Origin: Macrocystis pyrifera
Lineage: Eukaryota > Sar > Phaeophyceae > Laminariales > Laminariaceae
Assembly: GCA_031763025.1 (NCBI GenBank)
Contig: JASSKH010000023.1
Location: forward strand, 1-64,000
Direction: 5' to 3'
Length of the DNA: 64,000 nucleotides
Shown here: positions 22,251 to 32,103 of the stretch, piece by piece
Numbering within the stretch: the stretch's first letter is position 1
Layout of the letters: each line of letters begins with the position of its first letter
Program-made: the position numbers and the translations under genes
Notes under the pieces: generated by a model
Told to the model about the DNA's origin: nothing
What the model saw: only the letters and a program-made list of their open reading frames with translations
Database searches by the model: none

Positions 22251-23350
22251 ATTCGACGTGCCATGCTTCAATTCGAACTTGGCCACTTTTTTTCGAGGAG
22301 TTTCGTGATATTTTTTCATTATTGGAAAAACAGGGTTTCTGACCCAAATTCAACGGTTTGTTTTTGTCATGAATCTAGAATAATTATTAGTAAGTGCCGG
22401 ACCTTATCCACACTTAACCTACAGCATGTACAACACACCTGATACAGACTGCCAACCTCTACTGTAAACGAAACCGTACTTTAACCCCCAGGGAGGGCCG
22501 GCGGACTTTTATTTTAGCTCGCCGACCTCCTACCCAGCGCCAGACCCCAGCTCTTCCACACCACGAGTAGAGCTCCGTACTATGTGGTCTTCTTCCTCTA
22601 TCTCAACAGTTCCCTGCTTCTGTCTTCTCAGTTCAACCAACCCGTCTTCAGCTCTATGACCCTCTTGCCCATCCTCCCTCTCTGAAACGATTCAATACCT
22701 CTCCACAAACCACATATTTCCTGCCTTCAATATGTCACATCCTATTAATATTACTTCGATAACCTATTCAAGAATAAAACATGTCCCATGTGGTAGGGCG
22801 CCTACGCAAAAAAAACACGGGTCAATCAACGGCACCCGGAAAACAAAATGAATGTGAACCGTCACATATTTGTTTTCGCTACAGTAGACAAAGGGGGGGA
22901 GAGTTTACTAGAAGCAAGTGAAAAATTAAATGAAAAAACGAATCTTTCTTTTTATTTCATCATGTATGTGATCGCAACGGTTGCAACGGTTTTCCATTCC
23001 GACCTGTGGCGATGTGGTGTGTCGTTTTCTGTTTTTAACGGACGTCCCTGGGTCAACTATAAATAAATACAAGGGGGGCTTCGCCGCGGGGGGCTGACGC
23101 CCGCCTGCGGCTCCGCGCATGCTCGTAATGGCTAAGGGTGTACCGGTATGCAACTCGAGGCTGTTAGTGCGACATACTGCCAAGGGGTGTATTAACAAAA
23201 CCAATTTTGGGCGAAGAGAAAGAAAACGCTGCAAACACGACAAAAACAAACATTGCCATCCACCATCCGGCCCAACAACGCATTACTCGTTCGTACACAG
23301 CAGCAAGCAGCACAACAAAGCACTACGTGCGAGACGCTCGATGTCCGCAC
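22251..23350. other. No recognised gene
   Basis: Short open frames only. A GC-rich inverted patch (CTTCGCCGCGGGGGGCTGACG, about 23080-23110) resembles the GC-rich boxes at 25961 and 27105 in composition. The rest shows no structure I can name. Confidence 0.4.
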
Positions 23351-23359
23351 TGTATACTT

Positions 23360-23890
23360 CCTGTGCAGATAAATACAAAACAATTAGTTGAGCAGCAGTC
23401 GATCGAGTTCGTCAACAATACGAGGCGCCGGCGATTGCGTGTGTGCAGCAAGCTCAGCAGCAGCAAGCTCCAGCAGCATACGTACAACTACTTAGGGTTA
23501 CGTCAACTACGCTGGCACAAGACCTCCGCCGAGACGCCATATAGATGTCAATTGCGAGACGGTACTCGTACAGCTTCCGGAGCAGATGGATCCGTCTTTC
23601 AGCTTTGAGATGCCGACATACATCACCGAGATGAGTTGACTTGCACAATAACCATGCTCACACGGGAGTCGGCACCAAAAACATATTGCGGACAAACCAA
23701 CAGCACTAGCAGAAGAAAAGAACAGCATTAGGGCGTGCACAGCAATAGAACCAGTGCAGCGGATGAACAGCGGCAGCAGCAGCAGCAGCAGCAGCGCAGC
23801 ACATCATGCACGCCCGAGGCCGCACCTGGCACAACGGTCGGGGCAGGGGAGCCCGGTGGTGCACGAGGAGGAAAGGCGTAATAATATATC
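23360..23890 (+). repeat. Dispersed module U, copy 1 (about 520 bp, CAG-rich)
   Basis: It matches 27150-27665 in order: GCAGCAGTCGATCGA, GGCGCCGGCGA, TGCAGCAAGCTC, CTCCGCCGAGAC, TTTCAGCTTTGA, ACATCACCGAGA, a CAG-rich tract, then CTGGCACAACGGTCGG and GCAGGGGAGCCCGGTGG. Long open frames encode Ser/Ala/Gln low complexity and are not convincing genes. Confidence 0.8.
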
Positions 23891-24065
23891 TCAGGCCGAC
23901 CTACTCCGTGAGGGGGCCTGCGTGCGCAGCAGCAAAAGCAACAAACAGCGGAGCAACGCAGCAGCCCCTAGCAGCAGCAGCCGAGCAGCAGCAGAGCAGC
24001 GATAGTAGCAGCAGCAGTACCACATCACGCATGTCCGAGGCCGCCCACGGCACAGCAGCCGAGGC
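23766..24065. repeat. CAG/AGC trinucleotide tracts with internal duplication
   Basis: CAG runs near 23772-23797 and 23960-24020 each precede a copy of CAC.CATCA.GCA.G.CCGAGGCCG and GGGGAGC.CGG.GG.GCACGA, so a roughly 250-bp segment is duplicated in tandem. Confidence 0.7.
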
Positions 24066-24111
24066 AGGGGAGCACGGCGGGGCACGACGAGGAAAGTTGA
24101 TTTGGTGTTCC

Positions 24112-24262
24112 CAATGGAGTTACTTTGTAGTTAGTGAATCTCGCACCCGCTAAAGTCAAGTTTGTGGGATCGAGTCTCGCCGAGTGCGTGCTCGTGCACG
24201 TAGGAATTTTTTCTTGCGTAAGAACGAGACGAGCGGCAAGCGTGAGAGCGTGAAGTACCCTG
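24112..24262 (+). mobile_element. tRNA-derived SINE, copy 2 (3'-truncated)
   Basis: A T-arm-like GTGGG-ATCGAGT-CTCGC (about 24153-24169) is followed by GAGTGCGTGCTCG, TTTTTTCTTGCGTAA and AGCGTGAGAGCGTGA. This is the same order as the head and early body of the SINEs at 4079-4409 and 31742-32096. The rest of the body and the A-rich tail are missing. Confidence 0.7.
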
Positions 24263-24319
24263 GCTGCCGGCTGACCGGGTGCGCTGTTGCTCGGTTTCTA
24301 CAGAAACATTCCAAATAGG

Positions 24320-24455
24320 TCAGCTGTGCGTAAGACCAGTTGAGTGGTCGATAATTGATATATCACAGTCTCGTGGCCAAATGTTTAAGTTGACAGCCGA
24401 CCTTTGCCCCGTCAGGGTTACCATTTGGCCCGTCAAACCCTTTTCTGACATATGT
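24320..24455 (-). repeat. Dispersed module V, copy 1 (inverse orientation)
   Basis: Contains CAGTCTCGTGGCCAAATGTT, CCTTTGCCCCGTCAGG and CCCGTCAAACCC. Two copies in the opposite sense lie at 28815-28945 and 29035-29175. Confidence 0.75.
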
Positions 24456-24523
24456 CTTAGGTCGACCTACTCCGTGAATGGGACTGCGTGAGCAGCAACA
24501 GCTGAACAATACAGCACCTGCAC

Positions 24524-24569
<46 letters not shown>

Positions 24570-24600
24570 CAGAGCAGCGGCAGTAGCAGCAGCAGCAGAG
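24524..24600. repeat. (CAG)n microsatellite
   Basis: About 14 uninterrupted CAG units from 24524, then interrupted CAG units to about 24600. Frames across it give poly-Ser, poly-Gln or poly-Ala; no surrounding gene supports any of them. Confidence 0.85.
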
Positions 24601-25172
24601 GCACACCACGGACGCCCGAGGCCTACTGCTGCTGCTACTGCCGCTGGACGTTTTTCTTTTTTCTTGTGTACACGCTCGCAACGTGCCCAGTGGGGGCGCG
24701 AAAAACATTTCAAAGGGTTTGCCCGAACAGGGCACGGATTTCACGATATTTGCCCAAATTTCAAAGAACTAGTTTGCACGGGATCGGGATCTGACATAAA
24801 AACACTGGACAGGATCGTGATCGCGAACATTTCCACGGGATCAGTTTGGACAGGAACGGGATTTTCAAAATTCTACGGGATCACGAGATTATCCCGGAGT
24901 CCACGGAATCCCGCGGTATGTTCACGACAGGAAAAATCCCGAGGAAAGCCCTGCAATTTTCAAGTCCTAATTCGCAGTGGTTCACGAGATACGACCTTCG
25001 GATGGTTTATCCGTTTTTTTTTGGCTGGCCCGTCTCGTACGCACGGCGTCCGTGCTGTATAGAACTACTTATAGATATCTCGATCTCTGAGTGTGCTCGG
25101 TTGGTACATCCCTGGCCTCTCAGAGCTCCCACTTGGGAATCGCCTCCTTTTATTACTTGCCGGACCTTTCCA

Positions 25173-26988
25173 GCGGGTCTTTGTTTTCTCCGTTTCTCTT
25201 GGCATTTTCGGTCCTTGTTTCCTTTTTTCTTCTTTTGTTTCGTGTGCGTGCGTGTACTCGGAGCACGGCATCGCGGGCGAACCCGGCGCCGTCGCGGGTG
25301 TCGGCGGATGGTGGCCGGTAGAGAGGGGATTGCAAGGAGCGTGGTCGCCGGCTTCGTGGCTAGGCGTCGCATAGAGAAGCATGAATGGGCTCTATCTGGC
25401 CTCTATTTGTGGTTTCTGATAGAGTATCTACGAGTTTAAAAGGATCGTTCGGGAATTGCAAGATAATATTCAAGCGGTGCTTATTTTTGCGACCGGGCTT
25501 CAAGCTCAAAGAGAGAGGTACGCAGGCTGAGCACCAACATTCTCGAGCTGGCGAACCACGACCACGGTGAGCACCGGGCCTCACGCGAGGCGGGCGACGG
25601 GGCTCACTGTGACAGAGAGTGAGGGAAGCTTTGCCCGGACCGGATCGGTGGCGAGATCGTTGCGAGAGGGGCGGGCGGCGTACGGGGCTGAGAGAGAAGC
25701 TCTGCTGTTTGATTTTTTTCTCCTTTTTTTTTTGCTTTTTGACCGGTGTAAGGTATTCCAATCAGGCAGTAAATTAGTACACGAAAAAGGACGGGGATTT
25801 CTTTCTTTCAGATTTTTTCGGTTTCATTTTCATTGTTTTCGCTGTGCTGCTGTGCCGTGCTGTGCTTTATCTTTCGTACATACGAGTACAAGTACAGACA
25901 CAGAGCATATCGAAAGAAGAAAATAAGTGCCCTACCTGGGGTATGTACGTACGTATGACATGTGAGCGAGCGTAGCGGAAAACCGCCCGCGACGCGACGC
26001 GTATGTGGCGTCCGAGCAGTTTTCTCCTGAAGCATGGCGGTGGGACTCTCGGCTAGAGGTAGGACCCTGATTTCAATTGCCCGGGTACCCGGCGGGTATA
26101 CCCGTCAGGGTCGTCTAGCGGGTCTTTGTTTCTCCATTTCTCTTGGTGCTTTCGGCTCTTTTTTTTCCTTTTTTTCTCCTTTCGCTTTGTGTGCGTGCGT
26201 GTACTCGGAGCACTGCATCGCAGGCGAGCCCGGCGCCGTCGCGGGTATCAGCGGGTGCTGGCGGGTAGAGGGGGGACTGAAAGGAGCGCGGTCGCCGTTT
26301 TCGTGCCTAGGCGTCGCGTTTGCCTCGAGACACGAACGAAGCATGAATGGGCTCTGTCTGGCCTCCTGGTGTGGTTCGGGTTATACTATGTACGAGTATA
26401 GTAGGGGTCCTTTTGATATGCAAAATAAAACTCAAGCGGTGTTTATTTTTACGACGAAAATAAAAATCAGAGAGAGAGGGACTCAGCCTGAGCACCAACT
26501 TTGGCGCGAGCTGGCGAACGAGGGCCACGGTGAGCACCGCTCTTCATGCGAGGCGGGCGACGGGGCTCACTGTCGCAGAGAGGGAGGAAAGCTTTGCCCG
26601 GACCGAATCGGTTGCGAGGTGGTCGCGAGAGGGGCGGGCGGCGTACGAGGCTGAGAGAGAAGCTCTGCATTTTGACTTTTTTCATTTTTTCTTTTTGACC
26701 CGTGTAAGGTGTTCCAATCAGGCAGGAAATTATTACACGGAGGGGACAGGGATTTTTTCTTCTTTCCCAAATTTCTGTTTCATTTTTCATTGTTTTTGCG
26801 GTGCTGCTGCTGTGCCGTGCTGTGCTTTCTCTTTCGTACATACAGCAGTTACTCAAAATAAGAAAATAAGTACCCTACGCACCTACCTGGGGTATGTACG
26901 TTCGTACGGCATGTGAGCGAACCGCCGGCGACGTGAAACATATGTGGCGTCCGAGCTGTTTTCTCCTGAAGCATGGCGGCGGGACTGT
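25173..26988 (+). repeat. Large tandem duplication (units 25173-26045 and 26118-26988)
   Basis: The offset is about 945 bp. Shared landmarks include GCGGGTCTTTGTTT, GTGTGCGTGCGTGTACTCGG, GAGCCCGGCGCCGTCGCGGG, GAAGCATGAATGGGCTCT, GGGCGACGGGGCTCACTGT, AAGCTTTGCCCGGACCG, GGCTGAGAGAGAAGCTCTGC and TTTTCTCCTGAAGCATGGCG. Substitutions and small indels are scattered and the open frames are not conserved between units, which argues against a protein-coding role. The unit is pyrimidine-rich at two places and GC-rich elsewhere. Confidence 0.88.
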
Positions 26989-27149
26989 TGTCATTATCAA
27001 GTCGCCAGTTTGCAACTACGATGACAAAAAAAAACTATATTCAATCATGGACATCTGTCCGCTTCGTATAATTTGATGATGTAGTTTCCCTTCCTGAGCG
27101 AGCGTAGCGGGCGGCGTAGGCCGCCCGCGGAGCGAAGCGCCTTGTATTC

Positions 27150-27665
27150 CGTATGCAGATAGATACAAGACAATTATTAATAGTTGGGCAGCAGTCGATC
27201 GACTTTAATCGACAGTACGAAGCGCCGGCGACTACGTTGGTGCAGCAAGCTCACAGCAGCAAGCACCAGCAGCATCGCGTACTGGTACGGATCATAAGAA
27301 CACTACGCTCGTACGAGATCTCCGCCGAGACACCAAAAAAATGTAAATTGCTTTCCGAACCAAATGGGTCCGTATTTCAGCTTTGATGCGGAGACACATC
27401 ACCGAGAGGGGTTGACATGCATTTTTATCATGGTCACGGGGGTTAGCAGCAAACACGTGTTCCAGGCATAGAAGCAGCAGCACCACCACCAGCAGCAGAG
27501 AACAGGACAGTAGCTGCACATATATAGTAGCAGCACCAGAGCAGCGGATGAGCAACGACAGTAGCAGCAGCAGTAGCAGCACATGATGCATGCTCGAGGC
27601 TGCCCCTGGCACAACAGTCGGTGCAGGGGAGCCCGGTGGCGCACGAGGTGGAAGAAGCACGAGGT
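27150..27665 (+). repeat. Dispersed module U, copy 2
   Basis: Counterpart of 23360-23890, including the final GTGCAGGGGAGCCCGGTGG and a CAG/AGC-rich part. It contains a 15-bp duplication CGAGGTGGAAGAAGCA at 27645 and 27660. Confidence 0.8.
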
Positions 27666-27786
27666 GGAAGAAGCACGACGTCGTCGCCGTACCTCGTTGT
27701 AACCGGTACATGTTCATGACTTTAATTTTTGCTTGGCGGTTACACGATAAATAAGAAGACGCCTTGACAATACAATGATTATTTTA

Positions 27787-28005
27787 AATTGTCCTGTTGA
27801 CCCGGGGAGCACCCAGGGGAGCCGCTGGCCTATATCTTTGACAAGGAATTACATATAGAATACGCGCGTTCGGTCTATCACAATTTATAAAATACTTGTA
27901 AAATTCGGTAAAAATGGAATATATACGAGACGTATTACGCAGCTTGCAAAGTTAATCAGTCGAACTCACAGCTGACGTATTTCAAAATTTATAAAATACT
28001 ATCTA
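27787..28005 (+). repeat. Dispersed repeat R1, copy 2
   Basis: Nearly the same as 5461-5690 from AAATTGTCCTGTTGACCCGG to CACAGCTGACGTATTTCAAA, with a roughly 15-bp deletion after CTTGCAAAGTT. Confidence 0.82.
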
Positions 28006-28088
28006 AACTCCACGCCTCATGTGATACGGGTGCCCTGTGGTTTCCAATGGGAATGGTGAGTACTCGTCATTGCCATTGCTGGTGCCGA

Positions 28089-28303
28089 ATGGGAATGACT
28101 ACTACAGTACAGTCATTCCCATTGATGGCAATCATAGCCATTGCTGCTGCCTGCTGCGTGTAAACACAAAAACAAAATCGTAGACACCGTTATTCGTATG
28201 GGAATGACTACTACAGTACAGTCATTCCCATTGATGGCAATCATAGCCATTGCTGCTGCCTGCTGCGTGTAAACACAAAAACAAAATCGTAGACACCGTT
28301 ATT
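28089..28303. repeat. Near-identical 109-bp tandem duplication containing a hairpin
   Basis: Units start at 28089 and 28198, and I find no mismatch over about 105 bp. Each carries GGGAATGAC, a 12-nt loop, then GTCATTCCC, a perfect 9-bp stem. A diverged half-unit (AATGGGAATGG...TTGCCATTGCTG) precedes them at 28047. The identity implies a very recent duplication. Confidence 0.9.
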
Positions 28304-28814
28304 AGTACCTCCACCACTACTGTACCGCTCGTCCCGCGGCGTAGACTCGTCCGATTTGGTCGAAACAAAGACCCCGTCTTCTCTGCCGCACGGAGCCTGG
28401 TCCCCCGGCGTGCACAGCAGCCGAAGAGGCTCGTGACGCTCGTTTCCCGATCATATGCTAGCCTACAAACCTCAACATTTTTGCGCAAAACTCGTGAATT
28501 CACGCGTAAAATAGTCCGAATCGGAATTTCGACAAACGTTTCTGGAACGCCCAACCCTCACAGCACAAGCAACGGCGGAGCATGAGACGGCCACCCCAGC
28601 CCATATTCCCCACACTTTTGTCGCCATGAGCTGTCGAAAGCCGCGGAGGATTCGCCTCTCCCGTTTCGGCCAAAGGAGAAGATATCCAATCTGGGTGCTG
28701 GCATCGAAAACAAAATATTTTTACGGTCACGAGCGACCATATATATGTCGATTGACGGCACATTTTCCCCTTGACAGGCAGCCGTCGCGGACATCCCAAT
28801 GCTCAAAACTATTA
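28304..28814. other. Unassigned sequence with overlapping open frames
   Basis: Open frames of 110 codons on both strands (28222-28554 minus, 28250-28585 plus) overlap; the plus-strand one is Arg-rich. No family is recognised and no splice pattern is evident, so I do not call a gene. Confidence 0.35.
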
Positions 28815-29175
28815 TATTTTAGGAGAGGGTTTGACGGGTCGAAGGTAGACCTGACGGGGCAAAGGTAGGCCGTCAACCAAAACATTTGGCCACGAGACTG
28901 ATAAATCAAATATCGACCACTCAACTCGTCCACTCACAGCTGCTGTTTATATAATAAGCTTCTGCAAGAAACGAGCACAGTACACCCGGCCACAGCTGTC
29001 AAGCACATCCTAATGATAAAACTGTGATATTTTGGAAGAGGGTTTGGCGGGCCAAGAGTAGGCCTGACAGGTCAAAGGTTGGGCGACGAACAAATTATTT
29101 GGCCTCGATACTGTACGTAATGAATCAAGTACGTATCGACCACTCAACTGGTCCAACTCACAACTGACGTATTCA
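28815..29175 (+). repeat. Dispersed module V, two direct copies
   Basis: 28815-28945 and 29035-29175 share GAGGGTTTG.CGGG, CCTGAC.GG.CAAAGGT, TTTGGCC.CGA.ACTG, ATCGACCACTCAACT and CACA.CTG. Both are inverse to 24320-24455. Confidence 0.78.
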
Positions 29176-29384
29176 CACCCGGCCAGCCGGCAGTCAGGGC
29201 ACGGTGCAAGCACGCCCGAGGCCGTCACCGACACAGTCGGGATCGGAGCTCACGATGAGGTAGTTTCGTCCCGTGAGGTGAACCTCATCTCGCGCTAGCA
29301 CGAACAACGCAAAAAAATACGTCTAAGAACGCTGAGGAGCGCTGAGAGCACAGGGCCAACAATATCGTGTGTATATTATACAAC

Positions 29385-29930
29385 TTTCCCCTTCGGGATG
29401 TGGGTGACATGAAATCCCGGGGGCGTCGCAAGGCGAAAAGGGAGTTAAAAGTAACACTCGTGTAGCTGTTCTTGGTGGAAACGGGAGCCATGGGTTAGCG
29501 TATTGCTTGAACGAAAGAGTAATAGTCGGCAGAAACTGAGTGCTATGGCGAATACTTCTCCATGCACGCGGTACATTGGGTTGACTACAATACCGTCACT
29601 ATACACCACTACCACTACTACGCAGATAGATGTAGTACCGGTAGAAGCAGCCTGCACTCTACAAAATACTACCTGGTACACTAAAATACGACGACTTCTA
29701 AGTTGTACTGCTGACCAAACGCTCATACAATACACATACAACCTCATGGTAAACAGAGAGGTAAAATAACCACGCGGTACCATGGATGGGTTGGGACATG
29801 ACTACTATACTGTTGCTATACGCCATCACCAGTAAGTAATACGTAGATGCAGTACAGGTATAGAAGCAGCGTGAATAAATATTACTGTACACTACTATAC
29901 CTAATACTGCTCCTGTAATACTAAAACTTC
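29385..29930 (+). repeat. Dispersed subtelomeric module S1, copy 2
   Basis: Matches 3182-3790 from CCCCTTCGGGATGTGGGT through GTCGCAAGGCGAAAAGGGAG, AGTCGGCAGAAACTGA, CTACGCAGATAGATGTAG, AACCACGCGGTACCATGGAT and CGTAGATGCAGTACA. Confidence 0.8.
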
Positions 29931-30050
29931 CATACAACGGCGACGTAGCACGCAAGCGGTACCACTACTGCGCAGATAGATGTACGGTAGTAAAGGTAGA
30001 AGCAGCATGCACGCTACAAACTACTACCGGTACTTTTCTCGGCTACATCA
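29930..30050 (+). repeat. Dispersed module, direct repeat of 5690-5880
   Basis: AAAACTTCCATACAACGGCG, CGCAGATAGATGTAC and GTAGAAGCAGCATGCACGC are in the same order as at 5690-5880. Confidence 0.65.
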
Positions 30051-30377
30051 ATACTAATGATTTTGTTTCGGAAGTGGGAGCCCATTCCCTGAGTTGATTG
30101 CTGTGTCACGCGACTTTGCCCACCTAGAGCATGTGCCACGGAGCCCGGTAGGGGTCAACGTTTGCAACATACTGTGGACGCCGCCCCCAGCGGGCCCCGC
30201 AGCAGGAAGGGGGATGTCGTTGACTTGACATCTCAGGGGTATCGCAAGTTCAAATTGGGGGGAGCATCATTATCATCAGTCATCACTATTTACGCCGAGT
30301 ATTGCTGCATAGTGCTGTGTGACAGGACGAGGTTTGAGGACGTGTGTTGTATTTTAAATTGTACTTCTGCTGTCTCC

Positions 30378-30740
30378 TGATGAACACTGCACAAACATAC
30401 TATACGAACACCGCTGTTGTAATGCTGCTGATGCTGTAGGGCGCACCGTTGTTGCGCGTCGCTTTTGAAATATGGAGGAAGTGTGAGTTCGTACAAATTG
30501 TCGTCCTGCCCCTGCGCAGCATCCAATTAATTGCACCTTTCTCGAGATCATGTATGTGTTCGTTCCTACTTCCTAGGTCGACAGGAATCACATCTCACAC
30601 ACAAAAAAAGCGCTATGCGTGGTCACCACTAAAGGGGGAGCTTGATGAACGACTGTTGCCGTGCCGTGGCCGCCTCCGTAGAGAGCTCGAGGGAGGGTGT
30701 GATCAGACATGATACAGCAGCAGCCAGCAGCAGACAAAAA
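30378..30740 (+). repeat. Dispersed module T, copy 2
   Basis: Full-length counterpart of 6360-6728. Both copies follow the same upstream module and end in a CAG-rich GATACAGCAGCAGCC segment. Confidence 0.82.
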
Positions 30741-31009
30741 CAACTTTAAATTTGTGGGGGCTCCATTGTCCTGTTTGGCTCTAGCAGGTCGGAATGACTC
30801 CCGTAGTTATTTGCCAGAATTCTCGACTTCGGAGGCCTAGAGCACGCGCCACGTACCTCGGCCGGGGCTCGCATTTGCGCCGTGGTGTACACGCGGGCTT
30901 CCTGTGTGCCACGCAGCCTAGAGTGTGAGAGAAGACCCGCGACCGGATGAGAAAAGTAAAGTATTCCGGAAAAAAAAAAAAGTCAACTTGGTACAAAGTA
31001 ACGCAAGGT

Positions 31010-31205
31010 TCCCCTTCGGGATGTGGGTAACGTGAAATCCTGGAGGCGTCGCAAGGCGAAAAGGAGTCACAGGTAACATACGTATAATAGCTGTTCTTGG
31101 CGGAAACATGAGCCATGGGTTAGCGTATTGCACGAAGGAAAGAGTAATAGTAGTCAGCAGGAACTGAATACTACTCTTTCCGGACTGAATACTACACTAC
31201 TGTCA
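31010..31205 (+). repeat. Dispersed subtelomeric module S1, copy 3 (partial)
   Basis: CCCCTTCGGGATGTGGGTAA, GTCGCAAGGCGAAAAGGAG, GCTGTTCTTGGCGGAAAC, AGCAGGAACTGAATACTAC. It stops at about 31205, where copies 1 and 2 continue. Confidence 0.78.
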
Positions 31206-31741
31206 TGGTCCCTCATAGACGAAGGACATAGCGATGTCGATGCTGCCCAGGGCACTCTTCTTCTTGGTATAGTTCTTCTTGATGCCTATCTCACTGGAGA
31301 GCTCAAAAAGGGTACATGAACAGAGTGCGACAAGGGGGGACAGTCGAGCGTCAGATTGTCCCCTGAACCGCGTATCTGCATGCATATACATGTAGTATTA
31401 GTCTCCGTCGTTGTTTCTTTTGATTTTCATCTCCTTAGAAAGTACACAGCAGTGTGAGTGGTAGTCAGCCACATTGACGCTATCAGCATCAACAATGTAC
31501 TTGGCAGAAGAAAAGCTTGAATTAAACAAAAATATACATTCAGGGTAGGTCAAAACACACTCTTTTCCCTACATACATATATACGCTGGGATGTCCGGCA
31601 CCGTCTTCTTACCTCGCAAGCCGATGTCCGGCACCGTCTACTCGTACTTGCACCGTGTTTGTCATCGTGGCCACAGCTATTCGCGGTTGCTCTATCAAGC
31701 AGCAGTGCGGTTGCTGCTTTCAATCTTAGCTGAGATTGTAT

Positions 31742-32096
31742 TTATTTATTTATTTGAAAATCGCTTTTACTTTCCGGCTTCACCTCGTAGGAGGTTTTAC
31801 CTTCAGTGGTCTTCTGAACAAGCCGTGGTCACAGGTGTCATTCCTTCCTCCCCCCGGTACGCGCCTTCATTTGTTAACGCGCATAGGGTTCACCTTTATG
31901 CGCCTTCATTTGTTAACGCGCATAGGGTTCACCATTCTCACTGCTCGTCGATTTTCATCGAATGAATGTTGCTAACTCACGCTCTCGTGCTTTTCACTAT
32001 TTGATCAGTTTTTATGCTGTAGTATCCATTCGGTGAGACTCAAACCCACAAAATTGGTATTGATAGGCACGCGGACCAACAAGCCATCCGGAGACA
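31742..32096 (-). mobile_element. tRNA-derived SINE, copy 3, with likely target-site duplication
   Basis: On the minus strand: a T-arm (GTGGG-TTTGAGT-CTCAC), the same body as copy 1 (GAGCGTGAG, ATCGACGAGCAGTG, CACCTGTGACCACGGCTTGT, GGTAAAACCTCCTACGAGG) and an (AAAT)n tail. ATTGTAT flanks both ends (31735-31741 and 32097-32103), fitting a 7-bp target-site duplication. A 39-bp piece of the body is tandemly duplicated (31861 and 31900). Confidence 0.82.
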
Positions 32097-32103
32097 ATTG
32101 TAT

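Noticed and set aside
24478..25062. 194-codon open frame starting with poly-Ser
   Set aside because: Produced by the CAG microsatellite; the remainder has no similarity to a known family.
26034..26654. 206-codon open frame
   Set aside because: Lies in the second unit of the large tandem duplication; the frame is not kept in the first unit, so there is no sign of coding constraint.
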